Made by a program: the position numbers and the translations under genes. The notes under the pieces were generated by a model. That model worked only from the letters and a program-made list of their open reading frames with translations, was not told the origin of the DNA and did not search any database. A stretch of DNA of 64,000 bases from Echria macrotheca. Taxonomy: Eukaryota; Ascomycota; Sordariomycetes; Sordariales; Schizotheciaceae. Within the stretch, counting starts at the first letter, position 1; each line of letters starts with the position of its first letter. Below are positions 32,505 to 43,960 of the stretch, in pieces. The stretch spans positions 744,001-808,000 of the forward strand of contig MU839837.1 in the NCBI GenBank assembly GCA_030411725.1, given 5' to 3'.

Positions 32505-33062
32505 CTTCATTGAGACCATGTTGCTAAAGGTCACAGTGAGCGTGCAGAATGCGAGTCCTGTGGTTGACGGCATCTCGGCAGTCCAAGACCGGTACCGAGA
32601 ACCGTCTGAATCCGGACCAGTCCCATCCCAAACGCCGTAGTCGCCGCCAAGGTCTTTGGCACGGGAAGCCGGGCAGGCGTTTAGTTACACCAAAAATCCT
32701 TCCATCGCGCGAATCCTACAGGAGAGAAAAATGCAAGGGCGGGCACAAGTTCGACCTACCTCGCAGGCCCAAGACTTTCTGCAGTCCCAAACTCTTTTTT
32801 TGTCTCTTGCATCGTGAAAATTCCTTGTCTCCGCCCGAGAGTCCGTTAAGAGGCCGGGGAGCGCTCAGGACTAGAAACAGAGGCATGCCCATCATGTCTT
32901 AAAGCGATCATACCCACCCCCTTAAACAAAAGAAACAGCCCTCCAAGCTTCCGTCAAGCTTCCCCGGATCTTGACCCAGCCAGCCAGCCAGCCCATTGTC
33001 GATCTTGGCCGGTTTCGACATATCTGTGGATAGGTATCGAGGTCAACAAAGACACCGACGAC

Positions 33063-34508
33063 ATGTCTTTGGTCAACACAACGGGACCGGGCGGACCACC
33101 GCCCATCCCGTTCGACCCCGTCCGCGCCGCCGAGGACAACTTGGGCCTGATCCTAGGCGTCCAGTCGACGTTCCACTTCATCGCCCTGGTGTTTGTAGCT
33201 CTCCGCATCTACGCCCGCGTGTTCGTCGTCAAGGCCTTTGGCAAAGATGATATATGCATCGTATTATCAGCTGTACGTGCCCCCCTCCCCCTTTTCCGTC
33301 AACACCCCCAACAAGAAGTGCAACTAACGATTCTTTCGAGATATGTGCCCTCGGCGGTTGGATATGTTTCGTCCTCCAAGGCGCCGTCGGCCTGGGCAAG
33401 CACCAAGAGACCATCTCGGCGGCCGACATGATCGTCTTCCAGCACATCGGCTTCTGGCAGTCCATCATCAGCGCGATCCTCGCCCTCGCCTTCCTCAAGC
33501 TCTCCATCGGCTTTGGTCTGCTCCGCCTCAGCACGCACAAGTGGTACAGCGCGGCGCTGTGGGCGACCATGGCCATCGTGGCCGCGTACAGCGTCCTGGG
33601 CCTGTTCACGTTTTTTCTCCATTGCAGCCCCATGTCGGCGCACTGGGACCCGGACATCCGGCCGCAGACGTGCTACCCGCTGCCGCTGTTCATCACCTTT
33701 GCGCTGGTCAACACGAGCTTCAACATTGCCACGGACGTGCTGTTTGCGACGTACCCGGTGCCCGTCGTCTGGACGCTGCAGATGCCGAGGCGCACGCGCA
33801 TGTATCTAGTCGGCATCCTCTCGCTGGGATATTTCGCCGTGGCCATGGGCATTCTAAAGGCGTACTACCAGCTTGCCTTCTCCAAGGAGCGGGATAAGAC
33901 GTTCAACCAGCATGTGCAGTTCTGGGGATTGTATGTCTTTTTTTCCCCTATTAACCTCCTTTCTTGTCACAGTTGGACTAATCAAAATTGGTTGCAATTA
34001 CTACTACAGTCTCCAACTAAACTTTGGCATCATCGCCGCGTGCGCCGCCACCCTCAAGCCCCTCCTCAACCGGTTTCTGCATCTCGGATCGACCGCGAAG
34101 CCGTCGGGCGCCGGGACCGGTGGATCGCTGCATACATGGGGATCGCGGTCCTTCGGTCAGCCGAAGCACGAGAGACTGGAGACGCCCAACGGCGGCGGCG
34201 GCGGCGGCACTATCGGCAAACACAAGTCGGATGATCTGGAGACGTCTCTTGATGGGACTGAGGAATACGAGATGGATACCGCCAATACAGGGAACAGGAG
34301 GCAGCAGGGTGGGGTGCAGGAGCAGATGTATCCGCAGGCGCTGTATCCTGGGAATGGAGCTGTTGTGGTCCGCGGAGGTGCGGCTAGGGGGTCGTACAAT
34401 GATGGGAGTTCGGGCGAGATGATTCTGGCGGATGGGGTGGGAATGGGGGGTGGGGAGAAGGGGAGGGGCGGGATCGTGGTTGCGACTGAGTTTGGGGTCA
34501 AGGGGTGA
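33063..34508 (+). CDS. Rhodopsin-domain (Pth11-like) integral membrane protein
   Basis: Three exons: 33063-33272, 33341-33930, 34010-34508 (introns 68 and 79 nt, branch sites AACTAAC and ACTAATC), 432 residues. The seven-helix rhodopsin domain of fungal integral membrane proteins covers about residues 30-300: LRIYARVFVVKAFGKDDICIVL (family DD motif after TM1), TM2 ICALGGWICFVLQ, TM3 ILALAFLKLSIGFGLLRL, TM4 ALWATMAIVAAYSVLGLFTFF, TM5 ITFALVNTSFNIATDVLFATYPVPVVW, TM6 YLVGILSLGYFAVAMGILKA and TM7 LNFGIIAACAATLKPLL. There is no CFEM domain in front. The C-terminal 120 residues are Gly-rich and hydrophilic with a G6 run, likely cytosolic. Ligand unknown; the family includes the appressorium sensor Pth11. 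Confidence 0.88.
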
Positions 34509-35126
34509 AATCTTTGGAGGGGTTGAAAGTTCAGGGGTTTGTTGACACTGCTCTTGGGTAGGCCTACTTTTTGGTGGGGGCTCAGGGCGGGTCCATCGAA
34601 TAGCGACGACGGAGATTTGTATGACGAAACTGGCGCCGCGTTCGTGTAGGAGCCGGGCGCGATGCATGTAATTGTTATTAGCCATCGCTTGGTGAAACAG
34701 GTCCCCGTTGGGTCTCGAGGATCGCGCTCGGGCATGTCTTTGATTTCCATCTCGAGGTTGGTGTTTCTTGGTATGTTCTTGGTATCGGCGTTTGCTGTCG
34801 GATTCGTCATAATTGTTCCCCGGGAGCTTCCCGGTGATTTCAGTGGCAGGTAGCGCCGCGAGGTCCCGCTAGGGGAGGTGAACACGGGTCGGTACCGGCC
34901 CCGTTGCCAAGGTCTGGGTAAAGATTGGCATACAACCTCATGCAAAAAAACCACATTGGCATGCACGAAGGAAGCGCGGCGCGGTCCGTTGTACCCGCAC
35001 CAATGGGCTGTGCCCTACCTCCCCAAGGTATGGAGTCATCCATGCGAACATAGAAGCAGGACCAACAACGCGGAGTCCATTTATTCACAGATCTGCATCT
35101 AGTTTCTAGAGATAGGTAATTACAGA
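34509..35126. other. Spacer between convergent genes
   Basis: About 620 bases of 3' flanks of the rhodopsin-domain gene and the FAD oxidoreductase gene. No further feature seen. Confidence 0.5.
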
Positions 35127-36615
35127 CTAACCCAGCATCCGGTCAAGCAACACATCGTCGAAAGCCCACAGAACCGCCTGGAACTGGTGACTGAAGGCAC
35201 CGCCGGTCCACCAGGTCTGCGTGCGCCCCTGCAGCGCATACAGCCGCTGGATGAAGCCGGCCTTGATCTCCTTTGCCGCGAAGTGCATGTGCATGGCCCC
35301 GTGGTCCGACCACGCCTTGAACGTGAGCTCGTCCGGCCCGCCAGCAGGGAGCGTCCCCTTCTTGCGCATATCCTTAAAGTTCTTCGCGACCAAGTCCTTC
35401 GCCTTGCGCGTGTCGAACTTGTCGTCGCCAACGAGCAGCACGCGGAAGTTGTCGGCGCCCTGGCCCATGTAGTCGAAGCGCGAGTTGAAGTCGGGCTTGG
35501 GCAGCTCGACGTAGTTGGTCGGCGCGCCGGCGGCGGGGATGTTGACCAGCGAAACGTCGACGGGCAGGGAGGGGTGCGTAACGATGCCGGCGTGGACGGT
35601 TTGGTAGGTCAGCTTGTCGAAGACGGCCTTTTCTTCCTTGTCGAGACCGAAGGGTGCCAGGTTGTCCTTGGTCGGCTCGATGGCGATGAGCAGCTTGGCG
35701 GCGCGCACGAGCGTGTACTTGCACGCAGCGTGGTTGCGCACCCACAGGATATGGCCTGTCTTGGACCGGGTCGACTGCACCACGGTCGAGCCGAGGAGCA
35801 GCGACGAGTTGAGCCGGGCTTGGATCTTCTCGTACACCTCGACGTTGCGACGCGAGTTGGGCGTGAAGATTGTGCCGTTGCCCAGGAATGTGCGGATCAT
35901 GGGTGGGCCGAAAGCCGACAGGACGTACATGGTCAGGCGCTTCTTGATGTCGCCGACGCCCATGCCCGTGACCTCGAAGACCTGATTGACGGCGGCCGAG
36001 ATGTTGTACTTGGCGACAAACTCGCCAAACGGCAGCAGCAGATCGGCGGGAATGTCGGCCGGGGCGGGGAAGTTCCAGTATCCGGGAAGCAGATACTGCT
36101 CGAACGGCTCCGAGACCTGGAGGAACTTCTGGAGTGCGGCGGTGCGGTCCTCGTTAGACGACGCCACGTATGGGACTTCCTTCCCCGTCTTAAAGTCGAC
36201 GAAGCGCTGCGTCAGCGGGACGCGGGGAGCTGGCGAGAACTCGATGCCCAGACGAGTGAAGAAAGCCTCGGCCGGGCCATAGCTGTTGAACGACTGCACG
36301 CCGAAATCAAACGGCTTACCGGCCACGGGGTCATCGTATGTCGAGACATGGCCGCCCTGCGCATGTCAGTGGTGATACCCGTGGAAAGTTTGTTGCACAT
36401 ACCAGCTTGGAGCCCTTCTCGATGACAGCGATGGTCTTGCCAAAGTCCTCCTTGAGCCGAATAGCAGCATATGCACCGCTGGCTCCCGCACCAACGATGG
36501 CGACATCGACGTTGAGCGTGGTCTCCGCGACGCTCGTAGACAGTGGCGGGGAAGGGACAGCGGCAACCAGTGACGCCGCCGTCAGCAGGACGCCGGCAAT
36601 CTTGAGAGCAGCCAT
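35127..36615 (-). CDS. Secreted FAD-dependent oxidoreductase (amine-oxidase/beta-cyclopiazonate dehydrogenase-like)
   Basis: Two exons, 36615-36403 and 36356-35127 (intron 46 nt), 480 residues. The signal peptide MAALKIAGVLLTAASLVAAV is followed by a dinucleotide-binding fold: VDVAIVGAGASGAYAAIRL (GxGxxG) and the Glu ending beta2 in TIAVIEKGSKL. The intron lies just before GGHVSTYDDPVAGKPFDFGV, the GG-H FAD-binding motif typical of the family; splicing restores it. Potential N-glycosylation sites (NIS, NGT, NSS) agree with secretion. The sequence style resembles fungal proteins annotated as beta-cyclopiazonate dehydrogenase-like, but no cyclopiazonic acid genes are nearby, so a role in that pathway is not supported. 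Substrate unknown. A long open frame on the opposite strand is its shadow. Confidence 0.85.
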
Positions 36616-38239
36616 TCTCTTGGTGACAGAGAAGTCAAAAAAGAGTGACGAGGGTGAGATATAACGAATGAACGCAGTTAAGTAAACTGCCGTGGTCGAC
36701 CCGAGCCCGAAACCACGTGGGATGCCGGACAAGATGTTTCCAACCGGATTCCTGCGTCGACCGGAACACTGCGAGGCGAGTGAAACCCGAGGGGAGGGAA
36801 AAGGAGGGTATGCGGGGGTTTTATTCGCTGCGGTGTCTGCTGCACGAGAAAACAACGTGGGGAATATCCCGAGTGGCCCGTCGGCTTCCTCGTGGCAGAC
36901 CCCGGCCGTCTTCTCTCGGGTGACGAATAAGATGAGATTCTTGGACAGCAGACAACATTGCAAAATTCTGTCAAAGACTGCCCTGAAAGTCGACGCCCAG
37001 CGGGAACCCCGCTGGCTGGGTCAATAGTGATCCTTCGTGTATGCACCGCGTCAATTTGCTAATTTACTGGCCTGGGCGACATGCTCGGTGGGGCTTGGCT
37101 GTAACATCACTGCTGAGGTGGACTGCGGTTCCGGGGTGTTCCAATTTTCTTCCATAGTGGACTTTTTCTCGCCTATGCTTGTCGTTAATAAACGGGACAG
37201 TCCACTGTGCGGGAAGATGATGACCAAGGGTACCCGACGCAAAAGATGTCTTGTCGTTTTGCATCAGCAATCCGGTGCAAAGAATTCACCTCCCAATATG
37301 CGCACCACGATTTAGACTAGTAACCGCGTGGAGGCAAAGCTGCGTTTGGGGCCCGGTGGTTTGACGCCCTGGTCTGCGGTGGTATCCCTTCAGGTGGACC
37401 ATGGAGACCCTGTGACTGTATTCTTAGAGTTGACACCTTGGTTTCTTCATGCCAATAGGAACAATAAGACCATTGGATTTGTTGTACGCTTTCTCTGCGC
37501 CTTGTTACTGATTTGTAGGACTAGCATATTGGCAGAATGTCGTCAACAAGGCCGGAGAGCCCTGGCCGGAAAGATCCGCATCTACATGTATGAAATCCGT
37601 TATCACGAGCCTGATGATAAGAGTAAGGTAGACACGCACCACTAGGTACCCATCGAAAAGACATTCTCGTAAACCGTCAGGTGCAGTAGGCTTTCAATCG
37701 CAGCAAGATTCGTGGAAATTTAGAGTTTTGAGTTTAGAGCCGGGAGGATACCTGCAGATACTGTACCTACATGCAATATCTCTGCTGTTTCCCGGATTTA
37801 CACTGAACACTGGACCCATGCCTTCAAATATCAAGTCGAGGAGGAAGGAACGGGCCTGGTAAGGATGCTCGAATTTCCTGACAACACTCAGAGACTCTCT
37901 CAGTCTGCCCAAAGTCACAAGTAATTACATGCGTATCTCGTTTTCAAATATTATTTACAATTTAAAACCGGCTTTAGTATAAAACGCAGCACTATTAAGT
38001 GCCTAGGTACACAACGGGCCCTGTCCAGATGACACCACGTTAGGACAAAGGCTCAGTATTGTGCATGGATCTCAGCTGGGATACATTTAGCTCTCACCAC
38101 CCTTTATTACCATGATCCTGTACCAACTATTACACCTTGACCCAGCTGCTTATAGGACCCCAGCTCAACACGCCATACCAACAACCTCACCAACCCATAA
38201 CCCCCCAGAGCAGACATCCACGCATCTGTCTGCCGTAAC
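36616..38239. other. 1.6 kb spacer, no gene recognised
   Basis: Contains the promoter of the leftward oxidoreductase gene and the 3' side of the Ecp2-like gene. Short frames only; AT-rich around 37930-37990. Nothing supported. Confidence 0.45.
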
Positions 38240-38692
38240 TCACCCAACCCAGCGCCAAACCCACCACTCAACATCCTCCCCCCCACAACTCACCACACCC
38301 CTAACCCCAATCTTCCCATCAACAGCCTTCTCCTCAATCCCCTCCGTCACAATACCAACCAACTCATCCGTCCCCAACACCGCCGAGCTGGTCCCCAGTC
38401 CCCTCGCACTAATCATGCAGCTCTTATAGCTCGCCAGATTTCTTTTCTCTCCCGCAACGATCTCCCAATCCGTTCTGCCGTCGCGGACGGCAGAATCAGT
38501 CATGTACCGGAGGAGCTGGTCGCAGTCCGCGACGAGGGGCGAGTCCGCTGCTGTGTCGCCCGTGTAGGTCGATGCACCGCAGAGGGGGTCCCTCTTCGTG
38601 AGGGTCTCACCGGAAGTAAGAGAGGAGGAGGGAGCAGCGGCGGTGAGAGACGCAGTAGCCAAGGTGGCGAGGAGGGTTGTTGTGAACTTCAT
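38240..38692 (-). CDS. Small secreted Ecp2-like (Hce2) protein
   Basis: Single exon, 150 residues from the ATG that begins the signal peptide (MKFTTTLLATLATASLTAAA); an upstream in-frame ATG at 38800 would add a non-signal 36-residue leader and is less likely. A Lys-Arg site (LTKRDP) may mark propeptide removal. The mature part shows the Hce2 pattern (homologues of the Cladosporium fulvum effector Ecp2): LCGASTY, SPLVADCDQLLRYM, W-E-I segment, LASYKSCMISARG, and DGKIGVRGVVSCGG followed by an aromatic end (VEWWVWRW). Four to five cysteines fit two disulphides. Members are secreted effectors in plant pathogens or antagonism proteins in other fungi; which applies here is unknown. Confidence 0.78.
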   Translation of the reverse strand: MKFTTTLLATLATASLTAAAPSSSLTSGETLTKRDPLCGASTYTGDTAADSPLVADCDQLLRYMTDSAVRDGRTDWEIVAGEKRNLASYKSCMISARGLGTSSAVLGTDELVGIVTEGIEEKAVDGKIGVRGVVSCGGEDVEWWVWRWVG

Positions 38693-38807
38693 TTTTGTTT
38701 CTGAAAAGTCTGGAAGAGGATGGTCGGTGCTTGGTGTGTGGGAGTGTGTGTGTAGAAAGTGTTGGAAGTGATACTGAGTGGAAAGTAAACGGCCGCTCAC
38801 TCTCTCG

Positions 38808-38813
38808 TTTTAT
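38808..38813 (-). promoter_or_regulatory. TATA box of the Ecp2-like gene
   Basis: On the minus strand ATGTATAAAACG, about 117 bases upstream of the chosen start codon. Its distance supports the start at 38692 rather than 38800, which would lie almost on the TATA box. Confidence 0.6.
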
Positions 38814-39384
38814 ACATGAAAGAAACTCACGATCAATACCGAGCTCAACATCTGCACCCGAGAGTCGTGAAGCTCGCTGGCTGCCTCCGATTAAACCTCG
38901 TGACATCGAACTAGACACTTTCAACTCCGCCACTAAATGACGACACCCGCCAAAGCCTGTAAATTCCTCTCTAGATTAGCAGTTGATCCTGTTAGGCAAC
39001 AACATAGGAACAGTTTAGTTGCTCGCCAATATTCCACGATACTACACCCTACAAACGAGTCGGGAGAAGTCGGCCGGGCACGTAGCGAGCGGGTAGCTGC
39101 GCCACCACGGCCGAGGCGCGCCGCTTGGGAAATTGGCGGCCCTGCTAGGAAATTCACTCTACCAATTTATTTCCTTAGCGATCGGGAACTATCTCTCTGC
39201 CTGGGAGGTATCTAGAGTTGCTGTGCAGAAAAACGGACACCCTTCCTTCCACACCTTAGCTATCCCCATTATATACGACAAGAGTACCAAGGTACCAACG
39301 ATGGATACACCGCACTTCTGTTGGGAAACTACCCCCCTCATACATCTGCATCAACCCCTCCCGTAGGGTGAAAATTGCAGTGGT

Positions 39385-39430
39385 CGCGACACCCTAGCCT
39401 CGTCACCCGCGACACCCTACCTAGCCTCGT
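39385..39430. repeat. Direct duplication differing by one CCTA unit
   Basis: CGCGACACCCTAGCCTCGT at 39385-39403 is repeated at 39408-39430, but the second copy carries an extra CCTA inside. This shows the CCTA unit being gained or lost as a tetranucleotide. Confidence 0.85.
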
Positions 39431-40716
39431 AACGTTTGTATGGCCGTGGTTCCATGATCGAGGGCTTCGATCCCATAAACGAGAGTAGTACAACCTTAAC
39501 AGCTTTCGAGAAATGTCTCACCTCCCCCTACCTAGGTAACGTGGTTGATACTTGACGTGTCAGATTCTAAGCCCTGGCAGTGTGAGGAGGTGGCTACAGG
39601 TAAGGCAAAGGTGCAAGCGCTGTGGATTGAGCATGGCGATACAGAGTCGGGGCTGAGCAACCTCAGAAGTCGACCCAGGTTCATCGAGCTACCAGTGCTT
39701 TCAAGTGTACGTAATCTAGAGTACCTAGGTGTCAATCCACTTGCAAGCCTCTATTTGTTAAACCGTTAGTTCTGTGCGAGTGCCCGTTCATCGTATAACT
39801 TGCGTGGGACTTGAAAGAGGAAGCCATTATGCGATTCACTTCGTCATGTGGCGACGAGATTGAGGTGGTGGGAATAATGAGACAAGATATACGGGAGGCG
39901 CAAAATATCGCGTCTCTGAATCCTCCTGATAACTCGTTGGCCTACGCGAAGACGCTTGTTGTGGCTCCTCCATCAGGCACCAGCAGTTGTATCCCGCGGC
40001 GGCGCGGCCCGGATGATATTTGTGGTTAAGAGATTCTAACCGACGGGCAGTATCGGATTACCGCAGTATTAGACATCATAGGAATTAGTGATAGACTTGA
40101 AAAAGACTGCCTTTTGATCCTGAGATGGCCATCATTTAGGTAAATGGACGGGAGTTTCCGGGTGGACATCGTCTTCAAGGTTGGTTCTTCCACTCGGGCC
40201 CTTCGGCATCAATGTCTTCAATACGCTGTCAAAGAGGCTTATGGTAGACCTGATGATGGATCAATGACCTTGAGAATCTGCCGGATTTCCACGGTTCGTG
40301 CATTGTTCCCATAATTGAACATGCCAAAGGCAGGCGATACGGCATCAAACAAAGGGGGGTTGGAATACAGGGGACATAGTGTACCCAGACGCAATGCCAT
40401 CTGATGCCGTTGGGCGCTACGAAATGTGATTGGAGCTCATCATTCCATCATCAGTAAGCGTCTGATATCCAAAGAAGGCGTGCATCCATCAGGACTGTGC
40501 TTGAACTCAACATCGGAGGTTGCCGACGGGCAGGCCGGCCATCTCCGATGGTTTGTTATCGTCCATGCGGAGGTGGACAATGACGCTTCCACGATATAGC
40601 TTCGGCCTGTCCAGACCGTCAAGAATATCCAACGTTGTCCCGGCCGTCTGTGCATGTATTGCCACGAACACTTTTGACTTGGATAAACAACCCATCAGAT
40701 ATTCGCAAGCAATCCG

Positions 40717-41811
40717 ATGTCGACTAATCTGACAACGGAGCTTTGGCTCTCTTCAGGAAACGGGCCGGTCTCTCGCACTATTCTCAATACGCCGCTCCGC
40801 GATGCCAGCCCATCCGAGATCCCCATCATTGATGTCTCGGGGATCTTCTCCGCTTCCCTCGATGACCGCCAGGCCGTCGCGCAGCAGATTCGAACCGCTG
40901 CGACTACCAGCGGCTTCTTCTACATGACCAACCATGGGATTCCGTCGGCTGTCACCTCGGCCGCACATCAAGCAGCCCTCGACTTCTTCCGGTCGCCGAC
41001 CGCGCTCAAGGAAAAGGCCCACACTTTGAACTCGTTGCATCACAAGTACAAAGTAGGATGGAAGCCGGCATCTTCGCTGCGCATCAACCCCTTTGAGAGC
41101 CCCGATCTCCGCGAGTCATTCTCCTGGCGCTACGATCCACGCTACGATCCGTCTGTCGTCTCCTTGGATGATATCCCGCCAGAGGTCTCGCGCTTCCTGG
41201 TTCACGATGAGGACGGCTTCCCCTGGGGTGCGGTCAAAGAGCTCCCGCACTTTGAGGAAACCGTGGTAGCTTGCTGGCGCGCCGTGTTGGCCCTCGGGCG
41301 CGCATTGCTGCGAACCATGGCCCTGGCGCTGGGTTTGGAAGAGACGGCGTTCGATCACAAGTTCACATATCCTGACGCTTCCATGGCACTCAACTATTAT
41401 CCTTCCCAAGCCCCGGGCGGCGGAGACGCTGATGTCTCGATTGGGTCGCATACTGACTTCCAGCTGTTTACAATCCTGTGGCAGGATGACGTCGGCGGGC
41501 TGCAGGTGCTGGATACCGATGGTCAATGGCTCCGCGCGCGGCCTATCGATGGCACCTTGGTTGTCAACTTTGCCGACTACATGCAGCGAATAACGAACGG
41601 GAAATTCTTGAGCACGGTGCATCGCGTGCATAATCGGAGTGGGAAGGAGAGGCTCAGCATGGCCTTTTTCTTTGGGTTCAACCTCAACGAGAGCTGCGGC
41701 GTGCTGGATACGTGCGTTGCGCCGGGCGAGGAGAAGAAGTACGATGAGGTCAGTTGCTATGAGTGGACGCAGAGGAGGCTGAGGGCGATGCATCAGGCGA
41801 AACCTTTGTAG
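40717..41811 (+). CDS. 2-oxoglutarate/Fe(II) oxygenase, isopenicillin-N-synthase-like
   Basis: Single exon, 364 residues. The N-terminal DIOX_N region begins IPIIDVSGIFSASLDDRQAV and includes GFFYMTNHGIP. The jelly-roll core has the iron ligands H245 and D247 in IGSHTDFQLFTIL and the distal H302 in STVHRVHN, and R312-x-S314 (ERLSMAFF) for the 2-oxoglutarate carboxylate. The motif LNYYPSQ upstream is also typical. The family hydroxylates, desaturates or ring-expands small molecules; the substrate cannot be read from the sequence. It lies 313 bases before, and on the same strand as, a DHDPS-family aldolase gene, so the two may act in one small-molecule pathway (inference). There is no signal peptide. 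Confidence 0.92.
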   Translation: MSTNLTTELWLSSGNGPVSRTILNTPLRDASPSEIPIIDVSGIFSASLDDRQAVAQQIRTAATTSGFFYMTNHGIPSAVTSAAHQAALDFFRSPTALKEKAHTLNSLHHKYKVGWKPASSLRINPFESPDLRESFSWRYDPRYDPSVVSLDDIPPEVSRFLVHDEDGFPWGAVKELPHFEETVVACWRAVLALGRALLRTMALALGLEETAFDHKFTYPDASMALNYYPSQAPGGGDADVSIGSHTDFQLFTILWQDDVGGLQVLDTDGQWLRARPIDGTLVVNFADYMQRITNGKFLSTVHRVHNRSGKERLSMAFFFGFNLNESCGVLDTCVAPGEEKKYDEVSCYEWTQRRLRAMHQAKPL

Positions 41812-42124
41812 CGAGATATCGACAGAGGATCGCAGGATCTCGGAAATACAGCGGGTACTCGCAAGTCGGCTTATAGACGGTGTGTGCCGTCCGCGGTTAC
41901 CGTGGGACGGTGGAGCTGGCCTCGGCCTAGAGTACTGCGAGCCAGAGTTCGGTGGTTGAATGACCGAAGTCAGGACCCCGCATAATCCCCGTGACCCCGA
42001 ATGCCGATTGCATCATGAGACATGGACCTCAAAAGCAGTCAGGTTCCCCAAAGAGTAAACACGTACCGGAAGTCTAAACATCATCCCAGCGCGTATATCG
42101 TAGCCGCAGCATATCCGCTCCAAC
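41812..42124. other. Short spacer between oxygenase and aldolase genes
   Basis: This gap of 313 bases must hold both the terminator of the oxygenase gene and the promoter of the aldolase gene. No TATA box is obvious. Confidence 0.5.
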
Positions 42125-43152
42125 ATGGCCTCTATCCCAATCCCCCCCAAGGGAGTCTTTGTCCCTTCCCCGACGTTCTTCCGTCCTGCAGCAGAATCAT
42201 CAGACTACCAACCGTCTGTCGATGTCGCCGCGCAAACGGAGCATAGCATATTTCTCGCCCGGGCTGGGATAACGGGAATTGTGCTTCTAGGTTCAACCGG
42301 TGAGGCGATTCACCTCTCCTCGCGGGAACGGATTGACCTCGTCGCCGGCGTGCGTCGCGGCCTCGACGATGCAGGGTTTCCCGACTACCCCCTCATGGCG
42401 GGCGTCTTGACCAGCGGCGGCATTGAGGAGACGCTCTCCTGGCTGGATGACTACGCCAAGGCGGGTGCGCAGTGGGGACTGGTGCTCGCGCCGGGGTATT
42501 TCGGGCCGGCAGCGAGCCAACAGAACCTCGGGGAATGGTACGCCATCATCGCGGACCGGAGCCCCATTCCCATACTGGTATACAACTACCCCGGCGTAAC
42601 AAATCAGGTGGTTGTCCAGCCAGAGACGTATACCAAGCTGGCCGCGCACCCCAGGATTGTCGGCTGCAAGATGTGAGAAAGCCGGGGATTCATGGGAGTT
42701 CTGCTAACATTTGCAGGTCCCACGGCAACGTTTCACACCATGTACAGGTCTCCCTCGATCCGGCCATCGACCACGACAAGTTTCGAGTGTATAGCGGGTT
42801 TGGGCAGCAGCTGGGTCCGATCGTGATGTTTGGTGCCGCAGGGGTGATCGACGGGATGGCGGCGTTCTTTCCCAAAACAGTGGTACGATTGATGGCGCTC
42901 CTGGAGAAAGGAGGTTCGGATGCGAGCACCATCGCCGAGATACATCGCCTGCAATACGTTGTCAGCCGGGGCGAGGAGTTTGTTGTTCGTTATGGTATTC
43001 TGGGCATTAGAGAGGCCGTATACCGTGTGACTGGAATGGGCAATTTGGAGGGTGGACGGCTCCCGCTGCGGGGGAGACTGGCAGAGAGCGACTGGGAAAA
43101 GGGAAGAGGTCTGTTCTTGGTGGACATCGAGAACGTAGAGGCAGCACTCTAA
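42125..43152 (+). CDS. DHDPS/N-acetylneuraminate-lyase family aldolase
   Basis: Two exons, 42125-42672 and 42717-43152 (intron 44 nt), 327 residues. Class I aldolase of the dihydrodipicolinate synthase superfamily: GSTGE at 56-60 binds the keto-acid carboxylate, Y153 or Y155 in VYNYPG is the catalytic Tyr, and K182 in IVGCKMSHGN is the Schiff-base lysine. The intron splits the codon immediately after the lysine; splicing gives the family K-x-S-x-G arrangement. Fungi make lysine by the aminoadipate route, so this is unlikely to be a DHDPS in lysine synthesis; 4-hydroxy-2-oxoglutarate aldolase or 2-keto-3-deoxy-acid aldolase activity is more likely. The oxygenase gene just upstream could supply a hydroxylated substrate (inference). 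Confidence 0.9.
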
Positions 43153-43960
43153 GCTGCTAGAGGATGCTGTATTTACCCGGGCCGCTGTGCTACGGTGACG
43201 GGGAGAAGTCGCAGTTCCAGAGACCATCTCACCGTAGATAGGTACTCTGGATTCTAGCTTCGTGGGTGACTGGATATACCCGTGATGCGGAGTACAACTT
43301 CGATGTGTCGGATGCATTTTCTGGTGGAGATGTAACTGCTTGGCAGGCGCCACGGCAGCAACGGCGCTGAATTGAATCGGCCAATGGGTGGGACAATGTT
43401 GATCAGACGTTGCACTGCGTGACTCTCTTTCGTTGCGCACTTGGGTGGGTCAGGGTTGATCTAGATCTTATCTGTGGTGGGCCAATAGCATCCGTCAGGG
43501 ACTGATCCTCGTTCAAGCAAAAAAACAGTTTTGCTCCGCACACACGAAACCCACAACAAGCAAGCATCGTTGTTTGCACACTTCAAATGCAGAGGCTTAT
43601 GCAATTCCGTCACTGTGCATGGCAACATTGGCAGCGGCCAGACCGGGCACTTTCTGACCGCTAGCGGCTTGGCCTGGACGGTCCAGCCCTTGGTCACCGG
43701 TACTTGGCGCAGCTTCTGCGAACTTGGCACTCTCTGCCGCTGGACAAATGGAGCGCTCGGCGAGCACAAGACATGCGATTCCTTGCTGATTGGCGAAGCC
43801 GACATTGCAAAAGCGGTGGCAAACCCGCCGAGTTTGGAGAAACCGGTTGAGCCGTTTCTCGGCGTCGGATCTCTGCGCGTTACAAAACTCAACCGCGATC
43901 CGATGGCTTGTTCTCCGTCATTTCTCCGTATTGCTGCTGACAACGTCGGAGGCACGAACG
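43153..43960. other. Spacer upstream of the protease gene
   Basis: About 800 bases. Open frames run through it on both strands (43531-44094 plus, 43461-43988 minus), but they overlap each other and the protease start and show no domain. Confidence 0.5.

Larger units (their letters stand above)
29770..33062. other. 3.3 kb gene-free spacer rich in simple repeats
   Basis: The longest stretch without a supported gene. It contains mirrored GTA/CTA microsatellites, a 15-bp minisatellite, an A17 tract, an AT dinucleotide run and a (CCAG)4 run at about 32976-32993. A frame of 97 codons on the minus strand (31180-31473) is the only protein-looking piece and is not convincing. It may be a decayed mobile element insertion site, but no terminal repeats or transposase similarity could be seen. 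Confidence 0.55.
38693..40716. other. 2 kb spacer, no gene recognised
   Basis: Promoter of the leftward Ecp2-like gene at its left end and of the rightward oxygenase gene at its right end. It contains CCTACCTAGGTAAC at about 39528-39541, CTACCTAGGTGTC at 39721-39732 and a short duplicated segment near 39385-39430. Short frames (for example 39811-40029) lack support. Confidence 0.45.

Noticed and set aside
35187..36425. 412-codon open frame on the plus strand
   Set aside because: It is the antisense shadow of the FAD oxidoreductase gene caused by its high GC third positions.
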